64,000 bases of DNA from JAKFDK01 sp036676195 (GTDB taxonomy: Bacteria > Bacillota > Sulfobacillia > Symbiobacteriales > ZC4RG38), in contig JAKFDK010000047.1 in assembly GCA_036676195.1 (NCBI GenBank), positions 3,174-67,173 of the forward strand, written 5' to 3'. The notes below the pieces were generated by a model. It searched no databases, had not been told where the DNA came from, and saw nothing but the letters and a program-made list of their open reading frames with translations. The position numbers and the translations under genes were made by a program. Positions within the stretch are counted from its first letter, which is position 1; each line of letters starts with the position of its first letter. Of this stretch, positions 40,856 through 49,666 are shown in pieces.

Positions 40856-42010
40856 TCACCTCGAAGAGGGAACCCGCTCCGCCTCATCCCGAGCCCAGGC
40901 GTCGGCAGCCAGGATCTCCTCCAAGTTCGGGTGCAGTACCGGCGTGTGAGCCGCCATAACCGCCTCTACGGTGCGGTAGATCCCAGTAAAGGAAAGGGTA
41001 CCCTCCAAAAACCGGCTGACGGCAACCTCGTTGGCGGCGTTCATGACCGCCGGCATGGTCCCCCCCATTGTACCGGCCAGACGGGCGTAGTTCAAGGAAG
41101 GAAAGGTGGCGGTGTCCGGGGTCTCAAAGGTCAGGGGACCCGCCGTGACCAGGTTGAGGTGGCTGACACTGCTCTCCAGACGCTCCGGATAACTGAGGGC
41201 ATACTGGATCGGCAATTTCATGTCCGCCACGGCCAACTGGGCCAGGACGGATCCGTCCACGTACTCTACGAGGGAGTGCACGATACTCTGGGGGTGCACC
41301 ACCACATCCACCTGTTCCAATGGTACCCCAAACAGCCAGTGTGCCTCGATCATTTCCAGTGCCTTGTTCATGAGCGTGGCCGAATCAACCGTAATTTTGG
41401 GTCCCATCACCCAGCGCGGGTGTTTCAGAGCCTGCTCGCGCGTGACATGCTCCAGTTCAGCCCGGCCATACCCCCGGAACGGGCCACCGGAGGCAGTCAG
41501 AAGCAGCCGCCTGACGCCAGACTGATTCTGGCCCTGCAGACACTGAAACACGGCACTGTGTTCGCTGTCCACCGGCAGGACCGGCACTCCCTTCGTCCGG
41601 GCCAGCTTCATGACCAGTTCACCGGCAGCGACGAGGGTTTCCTTGTTAGCCAATAGAATCCGTTTGCCGGCCGCAATGGCAGCCACGGTCGGTTTCAGCC
41701 CCAATGTGCCCACGACGGACGTCAGAACAGCCTCGGCCCCCGGGGCGGTTGCCACTGCGTGCAGGCCCTCGTCGCCGTACAGGATCGGTGGAGCCTGAGC
41801 GCCTACCAGTTGCCGGAGTTCCCGGGCCTCCGCCGGCCCGGCTACCGACACCAGGTCAGGCTGAAAACGCCGGACCTGTCCGGCCAACTCAGTGACCTTG
41901 GTCCCGGCCGCCAAAGCGGCCACACGGTAACGCTCCGGGTGCCGGGCCACCACTGCCAACGCACTGGTACCGATCGATCCCGTAGAGCCGAGAATGGCTA
42001 TGCCTTGCAC
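40856..42010 (-). CDS. dxr: 1-deoxy-D-xylulose 5-phosphate reductoisomerase
   Basis: NADPH-dependent first committed enzyme of the MEP isoprenoid pathway. 384 aa: nucleotide-binding AILGSTGSIGTSAL at the N-terminus; LANKETLVAAGELV and PVDSEHSAVFQCLQG of the active site; metal-ligand segment LLLTASGGPFRG. GTG 42010 after GTAGGT. It lies between ytvI and rseP in the widespread uppS-cdsA-dxr-rseP order. Confidence 0.97.
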   Translation of the reverse strand: MQGIAILGSTGSIGTSALAVVARHPERYRVAALAAGTKVTELAGQVRRFQPDLVSVAGPAEARELRQLVGAQAPPILYGDEGLHAVATAPGAEAVLTSVVGTLGLKPTVAAIAAGKRILLANKETLVAAGELVMKLARTKGVPVLPVDSEHSAVFQCLQGQNQSGVRRLLLTASGGPFRGYGRAELEHVTREQALKHPRWVMGPKITVDSATLMNKALEMIEAHWLFGVPLEQVDVVVHPQSIVHSLVEYVDGSVLAQLAVADMKLPIQYALSYPERLESSVSHLNLVTAGPLTFETPDTATFPSLNYARLAGTMGGTMPAVMNAANEVAVSRFLEGTLSFTGIYRTVEAVMAAHTPVLHPNLEEILAADAWARDEAERVPSSR

Positions 42011-42026
42011 GTTGACCTACTCCATC

Positions 42027-43088
42027 TTATTCATCAGGCGTTTGAAAAACAGGGAGGAGCCCGGATCGAATCAGAGACGACAGCAAAATGGCCAGCATCG
42101 GCCCCACCACAAAACCCAGCCCGCCGAAGAAACGAAAGCCCAGATACATGCTGATCAGGGTTGTCAGGGGGTGCAGACCGGTATTTTGTGCCACCATTTT
42201 TGGTTCCATCACCTGGCGTATAACGAAGGTAACCCCATACAGAACCAGTAGTTTGATGGCCATGGCCGTGTGCCCGGTGGCCAACAGGAAAATGATCCAG
42301 GGCACGAACACCAGTGCCGGGCCGGCCACGGGCAGGACATCGGCCACACCTACGAGGATTCCCATCAGTACCGCGTAGTCTGCACGAATAAGAGCAAGTC
42401 CAGCCACGGTAACGGCCATGGTGGTGGAAATCAGGATCAACTGGGCCCGGGCAAACCCCATGGCGCTGGCCCACACCTCATTCTTGACCTGGCGAATCTG
42501 TGGACGTGCCTCCACCGGCAGCAAGCCGAGCAGAAACCGGCCAATGGAACGCCGGTCCCGGCTAAAGAAAAAGGTGGCAATGATCACGATGGTGGCATCG
42601 ACCAGCAGCCCGGGCACCCCGGCAAATGCCTGCAGCGTACGGGCCGCACTGGGCAGCACACTTCTGAGCATGTTCTGCAGACTGCCCAGGGACTCTTCCA
42701 GCAGCTTCTGCACCGACGCCGGCAGTGTCTCGGACAGGCGACCGAGATCGTTCACCATCCGGGTGGACAAATCCATGGCCATCGCGTAGTAGTAGGGGAG
42801 TGCCTGGGCCAATTCCGTCAGATCCCGGATCAGTCGGGCGGTCAACACCACGATCAGCGCCGCGGCCACGCCGGCCACCACTGCCAGGACAAGGGCGCTG
42901 GCCACAGCCCGCGGCAGGTAGAGCTTGCGGCGGTTGTTGGCCAGCCAGTCGACCAGTGGATTGATCAGCTCCGCGACCAGCGCAGCAAACAAAAAGGGCA
43001 TGACCAGCGGAAAGCCCCAGGTTATGATGAAATAGCTGATGAACAAGAATACTGCCAATCCCGCCACCGAGTATAGCCAATACCGCAC
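42027..43088 (-). CDS. ytvI: AI-2E/YtvI family sporulation membrane protein
   Basis: 353-aa polytopic protein of the AI-2E/PerM superfamily. About eight hydrophobic segments, beginning MRYWLYSVAGLAVFLFISYF, a soluble region rich in Leu (about 95-165) and the C-terminal GFVVGPMLAILLSSLI. The N-terminal layout fits the YtvI subgroup, listed as a sporulation integral membrane protein. GTG 43088 with GGGAGGG upstream. It interrupts the usual cdsA-dxr contact. A transport role cannot be assigned from sequence. Confidence 0.8.
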   Translation of the reverse strand: MRYWLYSVAGLAVFLFISYFIITWGFPLVMPFLFAALVAELINPLVDWLANNRRKLYLPRAVASALVLAVVAGVAAALIVVLTARLIRDLTELAQALPYYYAMAMDLSTRMVNDLGRLSETLPASVQKLLEESLGSLQNMLRSVLPSAARTLQAFAGVPGLLVDATIVIIATFFFSRDRRSIGRFLLGLLPVEARPQIRQVKNEVWASAMGFARAQLILISTTMAVTVAGLALIRADYAVLMGILVGVADVLPVAGPALVFVPWIIFLLATGHTAMAIKLLVLYGVTFVIRQVMEPKMVAQNTGLHPLTTLISMYLGFRFFGGLGFVVGPMLAILLSSLIRSGLLPVFQTPDE

Positions 43089-43128
43089 TGGTCCCTCCCC
43101 CTTCAGGCTGCTCCAGACAAGGGTATCG

Positions 43129-43920
43129 TTATGCCCGCCATCCCAGGACCATGAAGTAATAGACCACCGGTAGCGTGAAGAGGGCCGAATCGAACCGGTC
43201 CATCACACCGCCGTGGCCGGGCAGGAGACGGCCAGAATCCTTCACCCCGGTATACCGTTTGAGTGCGCTCTCCGTCAGATCGCCAACGATGGCCACCACC
43301 GACAGGGTCAGCCCCAGCAGCAGGGCAACCGGTGCCGCGACCCCCGCCAGCTTGGGCCCCAGGAACCAGGCAACAGCACCGGCCAGCAAGGTGCCGCCAA
43401 TCGCCCCTTCGACAGTCTTGCCCGGGCTCACCCGCGGCGCCAGCTTGTGCCGCCCGAAGGCGCGCCCGGCAAAGTATGCGCCGGTATCACTGGCCCAGGT
43501 GAGAAGAAAAGCGAAGAGGACCAGCCAGGCCCCGCCGGGGAGCGCCCGCAGGAGCACCCAGTGCCCGAACAGCCAGCCGATGTACACTACCCCGCCCAGG
43601 GCTACCAGCAGGTCCTGGCTGGTGAAATGGCCGTAACCAAGGGCCATACCGGCCAACAGCACCATGCCGCAGAAAGTGAGGGTCGGTACCAGCGCAGCGG
43701 CACCGCCCAGATGGGCCGCGCCGACCAGAGCCAGACAGGCCAGCGCTCCCGACACCATCGGTACCCGCAGCCCCTGCTGCCCCCACATGCGGCAAAACTC
43801 CTGAAAGCCAAGGAGAGCCAGGCCTGCTGCCAGCAGACTGAACAGCAGACCCCCGGCCCACACGCAGCCCAGAAAGAGAGGAATCCCGACCGCCGCGGTG
43901 GCGATACGCTTGATCAGCAC
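43129..43920 (-). CDS. cdsA: Phosphatidate cytidylyltransferase
   Basis: Makes CDP-diacylglycerol, the precursor of phosphatidylglycerol, cardiolipin and phosphatidylserine. 263-aa membrane protein with seven or so TM segments and the CdsA signature near the C-terminus: ALKRYTGVKDSGRLLPGHGG followed by VMDRFDS; the SPGKTVEGAIGG motif lies before it. GTG 43920 with AGGTGG six nt upstream is chosen; the open frame to 44103 lies inside uppS. It is 10 nt after the uppS stop. Confidence 0.96.
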   Translation of the reverse strand: MLIKRIATAAVGIPLFLGCVWAGGLLFSLLAAGLALLGFQEFCRMWGQQGLRVPMVSGALACLALVGAAHLGGAAALVPTLTFCGMVLLAGMALGYGHFTSQDLLVALGGVVYIGWLFGHWVLLRALPGGAWLVLFAFLLTWASDTGAYFAGRAFGRHKLAPRVSPGKTVEGAIGGTLLAGAVAWFLGPKLAGVAAPVALLLGLTLSVVAIVGDLTESALKRYTGVKDSGRLLPGHGGVMDRFDSALFTLPVVYYFMVLGWRA

Positions 43921-43930
43921 CAGCCACCAC

Positions 43931-44731
43931 CTACTTTGCGGCGGCCGTGCCCGGCACGGCCCCAAACTTACGCTCACGTCTCCCGAAGTCTTCCAGGGCC
44001 TGCTCCAGGTGCTCACGGCGGAAGTCCGGCCAATAGACCGGCGTCGCCCAAAATTCCGAGTAGGCCGCTTGCCAGAGGAGGAAATTGGACAGGCGCAGTT
44101 CACCGGCCGTGCGGATGATCAGGTCCGGATCCGGCAGCCCACCCGTATACAGATGACGGGTAATGGCCTGCTCATCTACTGCTTCGGGAGCCAGTTCACC
44201 CTTCTGTACCCGGGTTAGCAGAGATTGAAAGGCATCCACAATTTCCGCCCGGGCGCCGTAGTTCAGGGCGAGGTTCAAAATCAGGCGATTATTGCTTCGG
44301 GTTTGTTGCATGGCGCGCTCAAGTTCTGACCGTTGCAACGCCGGCAGCCCTTCCAGCCGCCCCAGGTGCTGAATTCGCACCCCGGCGCGGTCAAGTTCTG
44401 CAACCTCCTGACGGCAATACTCCACCAGCAGCCACATCAGGGCGTCCACTTCATCCTTGGGCCGTTTCCAGTTCTCGGTGGAAAAGGCGTAAAGGGTCAG
44501 GACCTCAATGCCGAGCTCCGGACAGGCCTTGATCACGTGGCGAATCGTCTCCACGCCCGCCCGGTGACCAGCCACCCTGGGCAGATTCCGCTCGGTGGCC
44601 CAGCGCCCATTACCGTCCATGATGATAGCCACGTGGCGTGCCACGGCTCGCTCCCCGGGACGTGGCACATCCGTCGCCGGCTTCAACGCGGATAGTCCCG
44701 TCCCCAGGTAACGTCGGATGTTGTCAAGCAC
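43931..44731 (-). CDS. uppS: Undecaprenyl diphosphate synthase (isoprenyl transferase)
   Basis: cis-Prenyltransferase making the C55 lipid carrier for peptidoglycan and wall polymers. 266 aa: HVAIIMDGNGRWA (catalytic Asp39), the LTLYAFSTENWKRP segment and the C-terminal RTAGELRLSNFLLWQAAYSE (usually RTSGE). A 30-residue N-terminal extension precedes the core. GTG 44731 with GGGGG seven nt upstream. It is the first gene of uppS-cdsA-ytvI-dxr-rseP; a terminator lies just upstream. Confidence 0.97.
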   Translation of the reverse strand: MLDNIRRYLGTGLSALKPATDVPRPGERAVARHVAIIMDGNGRWATERNLPRVAGHRAGVETIRHVIKACPELGIEVLTLYAFSTENWKRPKDEVDALMWLLVEYCRQEVAELDRAGVRIQHLGRLEGLPALQRSELERAMQQTRSNNRLILNLALNYGARAEIVDAFQSLLTRVQKGELAPEAVDEQAITRHLYTGGLPDPDLIIRTAGELRLSNFLLWQAAYSEFWATPVYWPDFRREHLEQALEDFGRRERKFGAVPGTAAAK

Positions 44732-44762
44732 ATGGATGCCCCCTGTGCGATCGTAAACGGAA

Positions 44763-44783
44763 ACCCCCGCGGGGTGCGGGGGT
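44763..44783 (-). terminator. Terminator after the frr operon
   Basis: Perfect 8-bp stem ACCCCCGC/GCGGGGGT with a 5-nt loop, followed on the minus strand by TTCCGTTTACG. It lies 14 nt after the stop of the 83-aa gene and about 30 nt before uppS. Confidence 0.6.
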
Positions 44784-44797
44784 GGCCTGCAACTCCC

Positions 44798-45049
44798 TTA
44801 ACCGTGGGAGACGTCTCCAGTCCGATGTGTGCTGCCCGGCCGATCGCCAGAGCAGTAATCCCGGTGAGCGAGAACAACCAGGAGCATCGCCCCCTGATCC
44901 CGCATTCCAACCACCCGGAGTTCCCCGCAGCCCTGCGGGCGCCCCGGCGGCCGAGTAACAACGGTCTGCATCCTTAAACTGTATGCGGTCAGCAGTGGCT
45001 CGGCCTCAGGCCAGGGCAAGCCAATCCATGGCGCCGGATCAAACTTCAA
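44798..45049 (-). CDS. Small conserved-looking protein between frr and uppS
   Basis: 83-aa product starting at TTG 45049, which overlaps the last codons of frr; GAAGGAGAAGG lies 6 nt upstream within frr. The sequence KFDPAPWIGLPWPEAEPLLT, then TVVTRPPGRPQG and ELRVVGMRD...MLLVVLAHRDY, reads like a compact alpha/beta domain; a domain with an alternating T-x-PP-x-R and LRVV pattern is what I would expect of the small proteins that sit here in other Clostridia, but I cannot name a family. The last 20 residues are polar. The terminator follows directly, which supports it as a real last gene of rpsB-tsf-pyrH-frr. Confidence 0.62.
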   Translation of the reverse strand: MKFDPAPWIGLPWPEAEPLLTAYSLRMQTVVTRPPGRPQGCGELRVVGMRDQGAMLLVVLAHRDYCSGDRPGSTHRTGDVSHG

Positions 45050-45588
45050 GGACTTCCTTCTCCTTGGTCTCCAGCACGTGGTCCAGCTCCTTGATGAATT
45101 TATCCGTGAGCTTTTGCACGTCTGTTTCGGCCCGCTTCAGATCATCCTCGGAAATGTGCTTGTCTTTTTGGAGTTTCTTGAGCTGCTCAAGGGAATCCCG
45201 GCGCTGATTGCGCAGAATAACGCGCTCTTCCTCCGCCCGCTTGCTGATCGTCTTGACCAGTTCCTTACGCCGCTCAGCGGTGAGCGGTGGCAGGTTCAGC
45301 CGAATCACCTTGCCGTCGTTATTCGGGTTCAACCCCAGGTCAGAGGTGAGAATCGCCTTTTCAATTGCCTTCATGGCAGACTTATCCCACGGGTCAATGA
45401 TGAGCACCCGCGGTTCCGGAGCCGAAATAGTTGCCATCTGGCTGACTGGGGTCGAAGTACCGTAATAGTCTGCATGCACCTTATCCAGGAGTGCCGGTGT
45501 CGCCCGTCCAGCCTTGACGCCAGCCAGTTCCTTGCGAAAATGCTCTACGGTTGCCTTCATTTTCTCTTCCGCTTGCTTAAGGACATCC

Positions 45589-45596
<8 letters not shown>
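45039..45596 (-). CDS. frr: Ribosome recycling factor
   Basis: Splits post-termination ribosomes together with EF-G. 185 aa, the standard length: VEHFRKELAGVKAGRATPALLD at the N-terminal helix, YYGTSTPVSQMATI in the hinge and RIRE-like INLPPLTAERRKELVK region. ATG 45596 follows AAGGGGGG and overlaps the end of pyrH by 8 nt. Order rpsB-tsf-pyrH-frr is nearly universal. Confidence 0.97.
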
Positions 45597-46320
<724 letters not shown>

Positions 46321-46399
46321 GGGTGCCCCTCCCTGCCGTTATCACTGATTCTACGCAAATCCCGTGTTTCCTGTGCACCAGACATCAGACGCGGTGGCG

Positions 46400-46428
46400 G
46401 CGGGGGTCCGGCGCAGCCGAACCCCCGC
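46400..46428 (-). repeat. GC-rich hairpin between tsf and pyrH
   Basis: GCGGGGGTCCGG pairs with CCGAACCCCCGC (one mismatch) around a 5-nt loop, 14 nt after the tsf stop. Beside it is a perfect 14-bp AT palindrome, AAATTTGCAAATTT (46430-46443), which overlaps the tsf stop codon. There is no T-run after the stem on the minus strand; it may reduce pyrH-frr readthrough or be an RNA processing site. Confidence 0.5.
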
Positions 46429-46441
46429 AAAATTTGCAAAT

Positions 46442-47350
46442 TTAGCCGCCAGCCATCTTCCGGACTTCCTCTTCGAAGTCATCCGCCTTCTTTTCGACGC
46501 CCTCGCCCACCTCGTAACGCACGAACGCCTTGACGGTCAGAGCACCGCCAGCCTTGGCCGAATAATCCTTGATGACATCGGAGATGCGCTTCTTATTGTC
46601 ACGGACCCATTCCTGCTCCAGGAGGGCCACTTGCTTGTAGAAGTTGTTGATCTTGCCCTCGACGATTTTGTCGGCCACTTCGGGCTTCTTGCCCTCAGCA
46701 ATGGCCTTTTCCCGCTCGATCTCCCGCTCCTTCACGAGGGTGTCCGCCGGGACCTCCTCGCGCCGCAGGTACGGCGGCTTGCTGAAGGCGATCTGCAGAC
46801 AAAGTTCGTTGGCGAGTTCCCGGGCCGCCTCGTTGGCGGGACCCTCCAACTGAACCATGACGCCAACACGACCCATGTCTCCGCCGCCATGGATATACTT
46901 GTGTACCACACCGCCCTGGAAACGGGCGAACCGGCGGACAGATTGATTTTCGCCGATCTTGGCGATCAGGCCCTTCAGAACATTGCCCACTGTGCTGTCC
47001 GCCATCGGCAGAGACAGCAGCGCGTCTACATCAGCCGGCTGCTTCTCCAGGACCAGGCTGGTCACGTTGCGGACAAAGCCGCGGAAATCCTCGTTCTTGG
47101 CTACGAAGTCCGTTTCACAGTTCACTTCCACCATGGCGCCGTTCTCGCCTTCGATAACGGCCATGACCAGACCCTCGGCAGCAATGCGGCCAGCCTTTTT
47201 GGCGGCTGCGGCCAGACCCTTTTTGCGCAGAAACTCGATGGCAGCCTCCACGTCGCCAGCCGTTTCCACCAGCGCCTTCTTGCAATCCATCATGCCCGCC
47301 CCGGTCTTGGCCCGGAGTTCCGCCACCATGGCCGCGGTAATTTGGCTCAT
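46442..47350 (-). CDS. tsf: Elongation factor Ts
   Basis: Nucleotide exchange factor of EF-Tu. 302 aa, a full-length form with both core subdomains: VAELRAKTGAGMMDCKKALVE (UBA-like N-terminal domain), MVEVNCETDFVAKNEDF, and the dimerisation module. ATG 47350 after TCCTCAGGA-type sequence; the SD on the minus strand is GAGGA. It is separated from rpsB by 124 nt holding a terminator-like hairpin. Confidence 0.97.
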   Translation of the reverse strand: MSQITAAMVAELRAKTGAGMMDCKKALVETAGDVEAAIEFLRKKGLAAAAKKAGRIAAEGLVMAVIEGENGAMVEVNCETDFVAKNEDFRGFVRNVTSLVLEKQPADVDALLSLPMADSTVGNVLKGLIAKIGENQSVRRFARFQGGVVHKYIHGGGDMGRVGVMVQLEGPANEAARELANELCLQIAFSKPPYLRREEVPADTLVKEREIEREKAIAEGKKPEVADKIVEGKINNFYKQVALLEQEWVRDNKKRISDVIKDYSAKAGGALTVKAFVRYEVGEGVEKKADDFEEEVRKMAGG

Positions 47351-47394
47351 GTATGTATCCTCCTCAGGAAGAGCTAAAAATCCGGTTCACATGT

Positions 47395-47450
47395 AAAAAC
47401 AGGGCGGGCGGGAGCAGAGCCCCTTTCAGGGAAACCATCCCTTCCCGCCC
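47395..47450 (-). terminator. Terminator-like structure between rpsB and tsf
   Basis: GGGCGGGA (minus strand, from 47450) pairs with TCCCGCCC (to 47406); the loop contains a second hairpin AGGGA/TCCCT. GCCCTGTTTTTACAT follows, a reasonable T-run. It probably attenuates tsf-pyrH-frr expression relative to rpsB. Confidence 0.6.
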
Positions 47451-47474
47451 CGCGTCTATGCTTGATGAAAGAAC

Positions 47475-48245
47475 CTAAGCCTCGACCGTTACTTCCGCCT
47501 CGGCCGGTGCTTCCGTCGCCTCGGCCGGAGCCGGAGCCGGAGCCGGAGCCGCAGCCGTGGAGACACCCTGGCGGCCTTCGATGACGGCGTCAGCAATCTT
47601 GGCGGTAATCAGCTTGACCGCCCGGATGGCGTCGTCGTTACCAGGGATGACCCAGTCGATCTCGTCCGGGTCGCAGTTGGTGTCAACGATGGACACCAGC
47701 GGGATATTCAGCTTGCGCGCCTCCTGAACAGCGATGCGCTCCTTGCGTGGATCGATGACGAAGATGGCGTCCGGCAGGCTCTTCATGCCCTTGATTCCGC
47801 CAAGGAACTTCTGCAGCTTCTCCCGCTCGTGGACCAGCTGGGCCTGCTCCTTCTTGGTGAGGGTGCTCCAGCGCTCGGTCCCTTCCATCTCCTCGAGAGT
47901 CTGCAGACGGGCGAGGCGCTTCTTGATGGTATCAAAGTTGGTCAGCATACCGCCGAGCCAACGCTGATTGACATAGTAGCCATCGCAGCGATCCGCTTCT
48001 TCACGGACTGCGTCCTGCGCCTGCTTCTTGGTGCCGACAAACAGCACCTTGCCGCCTTCGGTCGCCACGGAACGGACATAATTATAGGCCGTCTCCATCA
48101 GCCGGACCGTCTTCTGCAGATCGATAATGTAGATCCCGTTCCGCTCGGTGAAGATATACTCCTTCATCTTCGGGTTCCACCGGCGGGTCTGATGACCGAA
48201 ATGGACGCCAGCCTCAAGGAGCTGTTTCATAGAAATAACGGACAT
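47475..48245 (-). CDS. rpsB: 30S ribosomal protein S2
   Basis: S2 of the small subunit, 256 aa. MSVISMKQLLEAGVHFGHQTRRWNPKMKEYIF is shared with all bacterial S2 (quoted in parts: LLEAGVHFGHQTRRWNP). The C-terminus carries an unusual low-complexity Ala/Pro/Glu tail (APAPAPAPAEATEAPAEAE). ATG 48245 with AGGAGGT ten nt upstream; the open frame continues to 48374 without an SD. Its 150-nt leader may contain the S2 autoregulatory site, but I could not identify it. Confidence 0.96.
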   Translation of the reverse strand: MSVISMKQLLEAGVHFGHQTRRWNPKMKEYIFTERNGIYIIDLQKTVRLMETAYNYVRSVATEGGKVLFVGTKKQAQDAVREEADRCDGYYVNQRWLGGMLTNFDTIKKRLARLQTLEEMEGTERWSTLTKKEQAQLVHEREKLQKFLGGIKGMKSLPDAIFVIDPRKERIAVQEARKLNIPLVSIVDTNCDPDEIDWVIPGNDDAIRAVKLITAKIADAVIEGRQGVSTAAAPAPAPAPAEATEAPAEAEVTVEA

Positions 48246-48402
48246 GGAAGCAATCACCTCCTGGTTTGGTTTGACCTGCCCGCTGCTGCTTCCAAAGCCG
48301 CGGACAGCCGCCGCCAGCGTCATCCGTACGGGGGACTCGAGCCTTGGTGGCCCGGGCACCGCCCCAGTCGTCAACCGGCGTGTGAGATGTGCGCCAACGG
48401 AT

Positions 48403-48431
48403 ATGATACCACAGTCGGCGACCCATGGTAA
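48403..48431 (-). promoter_or_regulatory. Predicted promoter of the rpsB operon
   Basis: Minus strand TTACCA (48431-48426), 17 nt, TATCAT (48408-48403). Transcription would start near 48396, about 150 nt before rpsB. The -35 overlaps the intergenic end of the preceding 168-aa gene. Confidence 0.5.
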
Positions 48432-48441
48432 AGCTAGAAAA

Positions 48442-48948
48442 TCATCGGGTGCGGACGTTGACAGGCACCGTCAGCCATGGCACCGGCTGCAGCATAAGTT
48501 GGTACCCCTGCAGTTCCGCGCTGAGGCGTTGCTCCACCAGCACCCGCGCTTCCCGGGCGATGCGATCAGCCGCCTGCACGGGGTCCAGTTGGTCCAGGAA
48601 GCGCCCTCCGGCCTCGGTGAGGGCTACGGTCAGCCGGCGCTCAATTTCACTGCGCATGGGTGCAGGGATCTCCAAATCGACGGGGCCAACATTGACCTTT
48701 CCGACCGCCAGACGCGCCGATACCTCCCGGGCCACCGTGGGCGGCAACTGCTCCCGCATGCTCTGCAGTGCCCCCGGCAGTTCCTGTCGGATGCGCTCAC
48801 GCACCTCGGCCTCCACCCGGGCCCCCACCCCTGCGGCATTTACCGTGACGGTCAACCCCCGGTGGGCCAATCCAGCGGCAAAACCGGCCACGACCAGGGT
48901 GGTCAGGAGCCAGCCCACCCCGACCCCCCACCAGAATCCCCTCCGCAC
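48442..48948 (-). CDS. Uncharacterised single-pass membrane-anchored protein
   Basis: 168 aa, family not recognised. Residues 4-26 (GFWWGVGVGWLLTTLVVAGFAA) form an N-terminal membrane anchor or uncleaved signal; the rest is amphipathic and would lie outside the membrane, with VTVNAAGVGARVEAEVRERI, a VNVGPVDLEIPAPM strand and a C-terminal VPWLTVPVNVRTR. The repeated short beta strands and helices suggest a membrane-proximal lipid- or polymer-interacting domain; that is inference. GTG 48948 with GGGGGTGA seven nt upstream. It lies between the flagellar operon terminator and the rpsB promoter. Confidence 0.75.
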   Translation of the reverse strand: MRRGFWWGVGVGWLLTTLVVAGFAAGLAHRGLTVTVNAAGVGARVEAEVRERIRQELPGALQSMREQLPPTVAREVSARLAVGKVNVGPVDLEIPAPMRSEIERRLTVALTEAGGRFLDQLDPVQAADRIAREARVLVEQRLSAELQGYQLMLQPVPWLTVPVNVRTR

Positions 48949-49001
48949 TGCCGTTCACCCCCAGGCGAGTAGTATGGGGATGAAGTTCAGAAAATAATCA
49001 G

Positions 49002-49024
49002 CCCTTGTCCAGCCTGGACAAGGG
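49002..49024 (-). terminator. Intrinsic terminator of the flagellar operon
   Basis: Perfect 10-bp stem CCCTTGTCCA/TGGACAAGGG with a 3-nt loop, then CTGATTATTTTCTG on the minus strand, 8 nt after the stop of the 41-aa membrane protein gene. Confidence 0.7.
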
Positions 49025-49031
49025 AAGGGAT

Positions 49032-49157
49032 TTAGCGCCCCGCAGCCAGGAGTATGCCCACCAGAACCAGACTCAAGCCAAGGCCAAAGGCAATGCCGAT
49101 CCAAAACGGGTTGAGGATCTGGCCACTGCCCAGTCTGTCCAGCCAGCCACGTATCAT
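49032..49157 (-). CDS. Very small membrane protein (41 aa) at the end of the flagellar operon
   Basis: ATG 49157 preceded by GGAGGT at 4 nt. The peptide begins MIRGWLDRLGSGQILNPF, continues with a single hydrophobic helix WIGIAFGLGLSLVLVGILLA and ends AGR. The composition (amphipathic N-terminus, Gly-rich membrane span, positive last residue) is that of a genuine small single-pass protein. It starts 13 nt after the SwrB-like gene stop, and an intrinsic terminator follows its stop by 8 nt, so it is the last gene of the operon. No family recognised; a role with the SwrB-like protein is possible. Confidence 0.72.
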   Translation of the reverse strand: MIRGWLDRLGSGQILNPFWIGIAFGLGLSLVLVGILLAAGR

Positions 49158-49170
49158 GCCCACCTCCGTC

Positions 49171-49644
49171 TCAGTTCAGGCGGCGCAGGCCCAGGATGAG
49201 TTGGACTTCTCCCCGGGTTATTTTCATTTCCCGGGCAATGACTTCTGTCTCCTGACCGGCATCAGCCATGTCATACACCTGGCGGTAGAGTACCGGGACC
49301 CCCGGGGCAGCTTCACTGGTGGGCCGAACGACGGGGAGAGGTACCGGAGACTCCACATGCGCCGGTGCAGCGGCCGGCGCATGTGCCACCAGTGAAGTGC
49401 GCATGGTGGCCAGGCGCTCATCGGCCAGCCGCAGCAATTCGGACAGCCGTTCGGTACGCTGGTCCAGGTCATCAGACACCGCTTCGGCGGCACTGACGAT
49501 TTCGGCCGCAATGGCCTCCAGGCGTTTAAAGTCCGGAGCAGATCCGGAACCGACACGCATCAGGTGGACAAGTCTCTGTAGTTCCCACAGGGCATATACG
49601 ATCAAACCAGCCCCCGCCAGGATCAGCACGGCGGCAATCAGCAC
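49171..49644 (-). CDS. SwrB/YlxL-like protein (DUF6115-type)
   Basis: 157 aa with an N-terminal membrane anchor (MLIAAVLILAGAGLIVYALW), a coiled-coil-like segment (AAEIVSAAEAVSDDLDQRTERLSELLRLADERL), a Pro/Ala linker, and a C-terminal helix-turn-helix-like end VYDMADAGQETEVIAREMKI then TRGEVQLILGLRRL. This layout and its place between sigD and rpsB match B. subtilis SwrB (YlxL), which promotes flagellar type III export activation and sigD activity. GTG 49644 with AGGGGG upstream. Homology is by architecture and position rather than clear identity. Confidence 0.75.
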   Translation of the reverse strand: MLIAAVLILAGAGLIVYALWELQRLVHLMRVGSGSAPDFKRLEAIAAEIVSAAEAVSDDLDQRTERLSELLRLADERLATMRTSLVAHAPAAAPAHVESPVPLPVVRPTSEAAPGVPVLYRQVYDMADAGQETEVIAREMKITRGEVQLILGLRRLN

Positions 49645-49666
49645 GGATATCCCCCTGTCTGAATGG

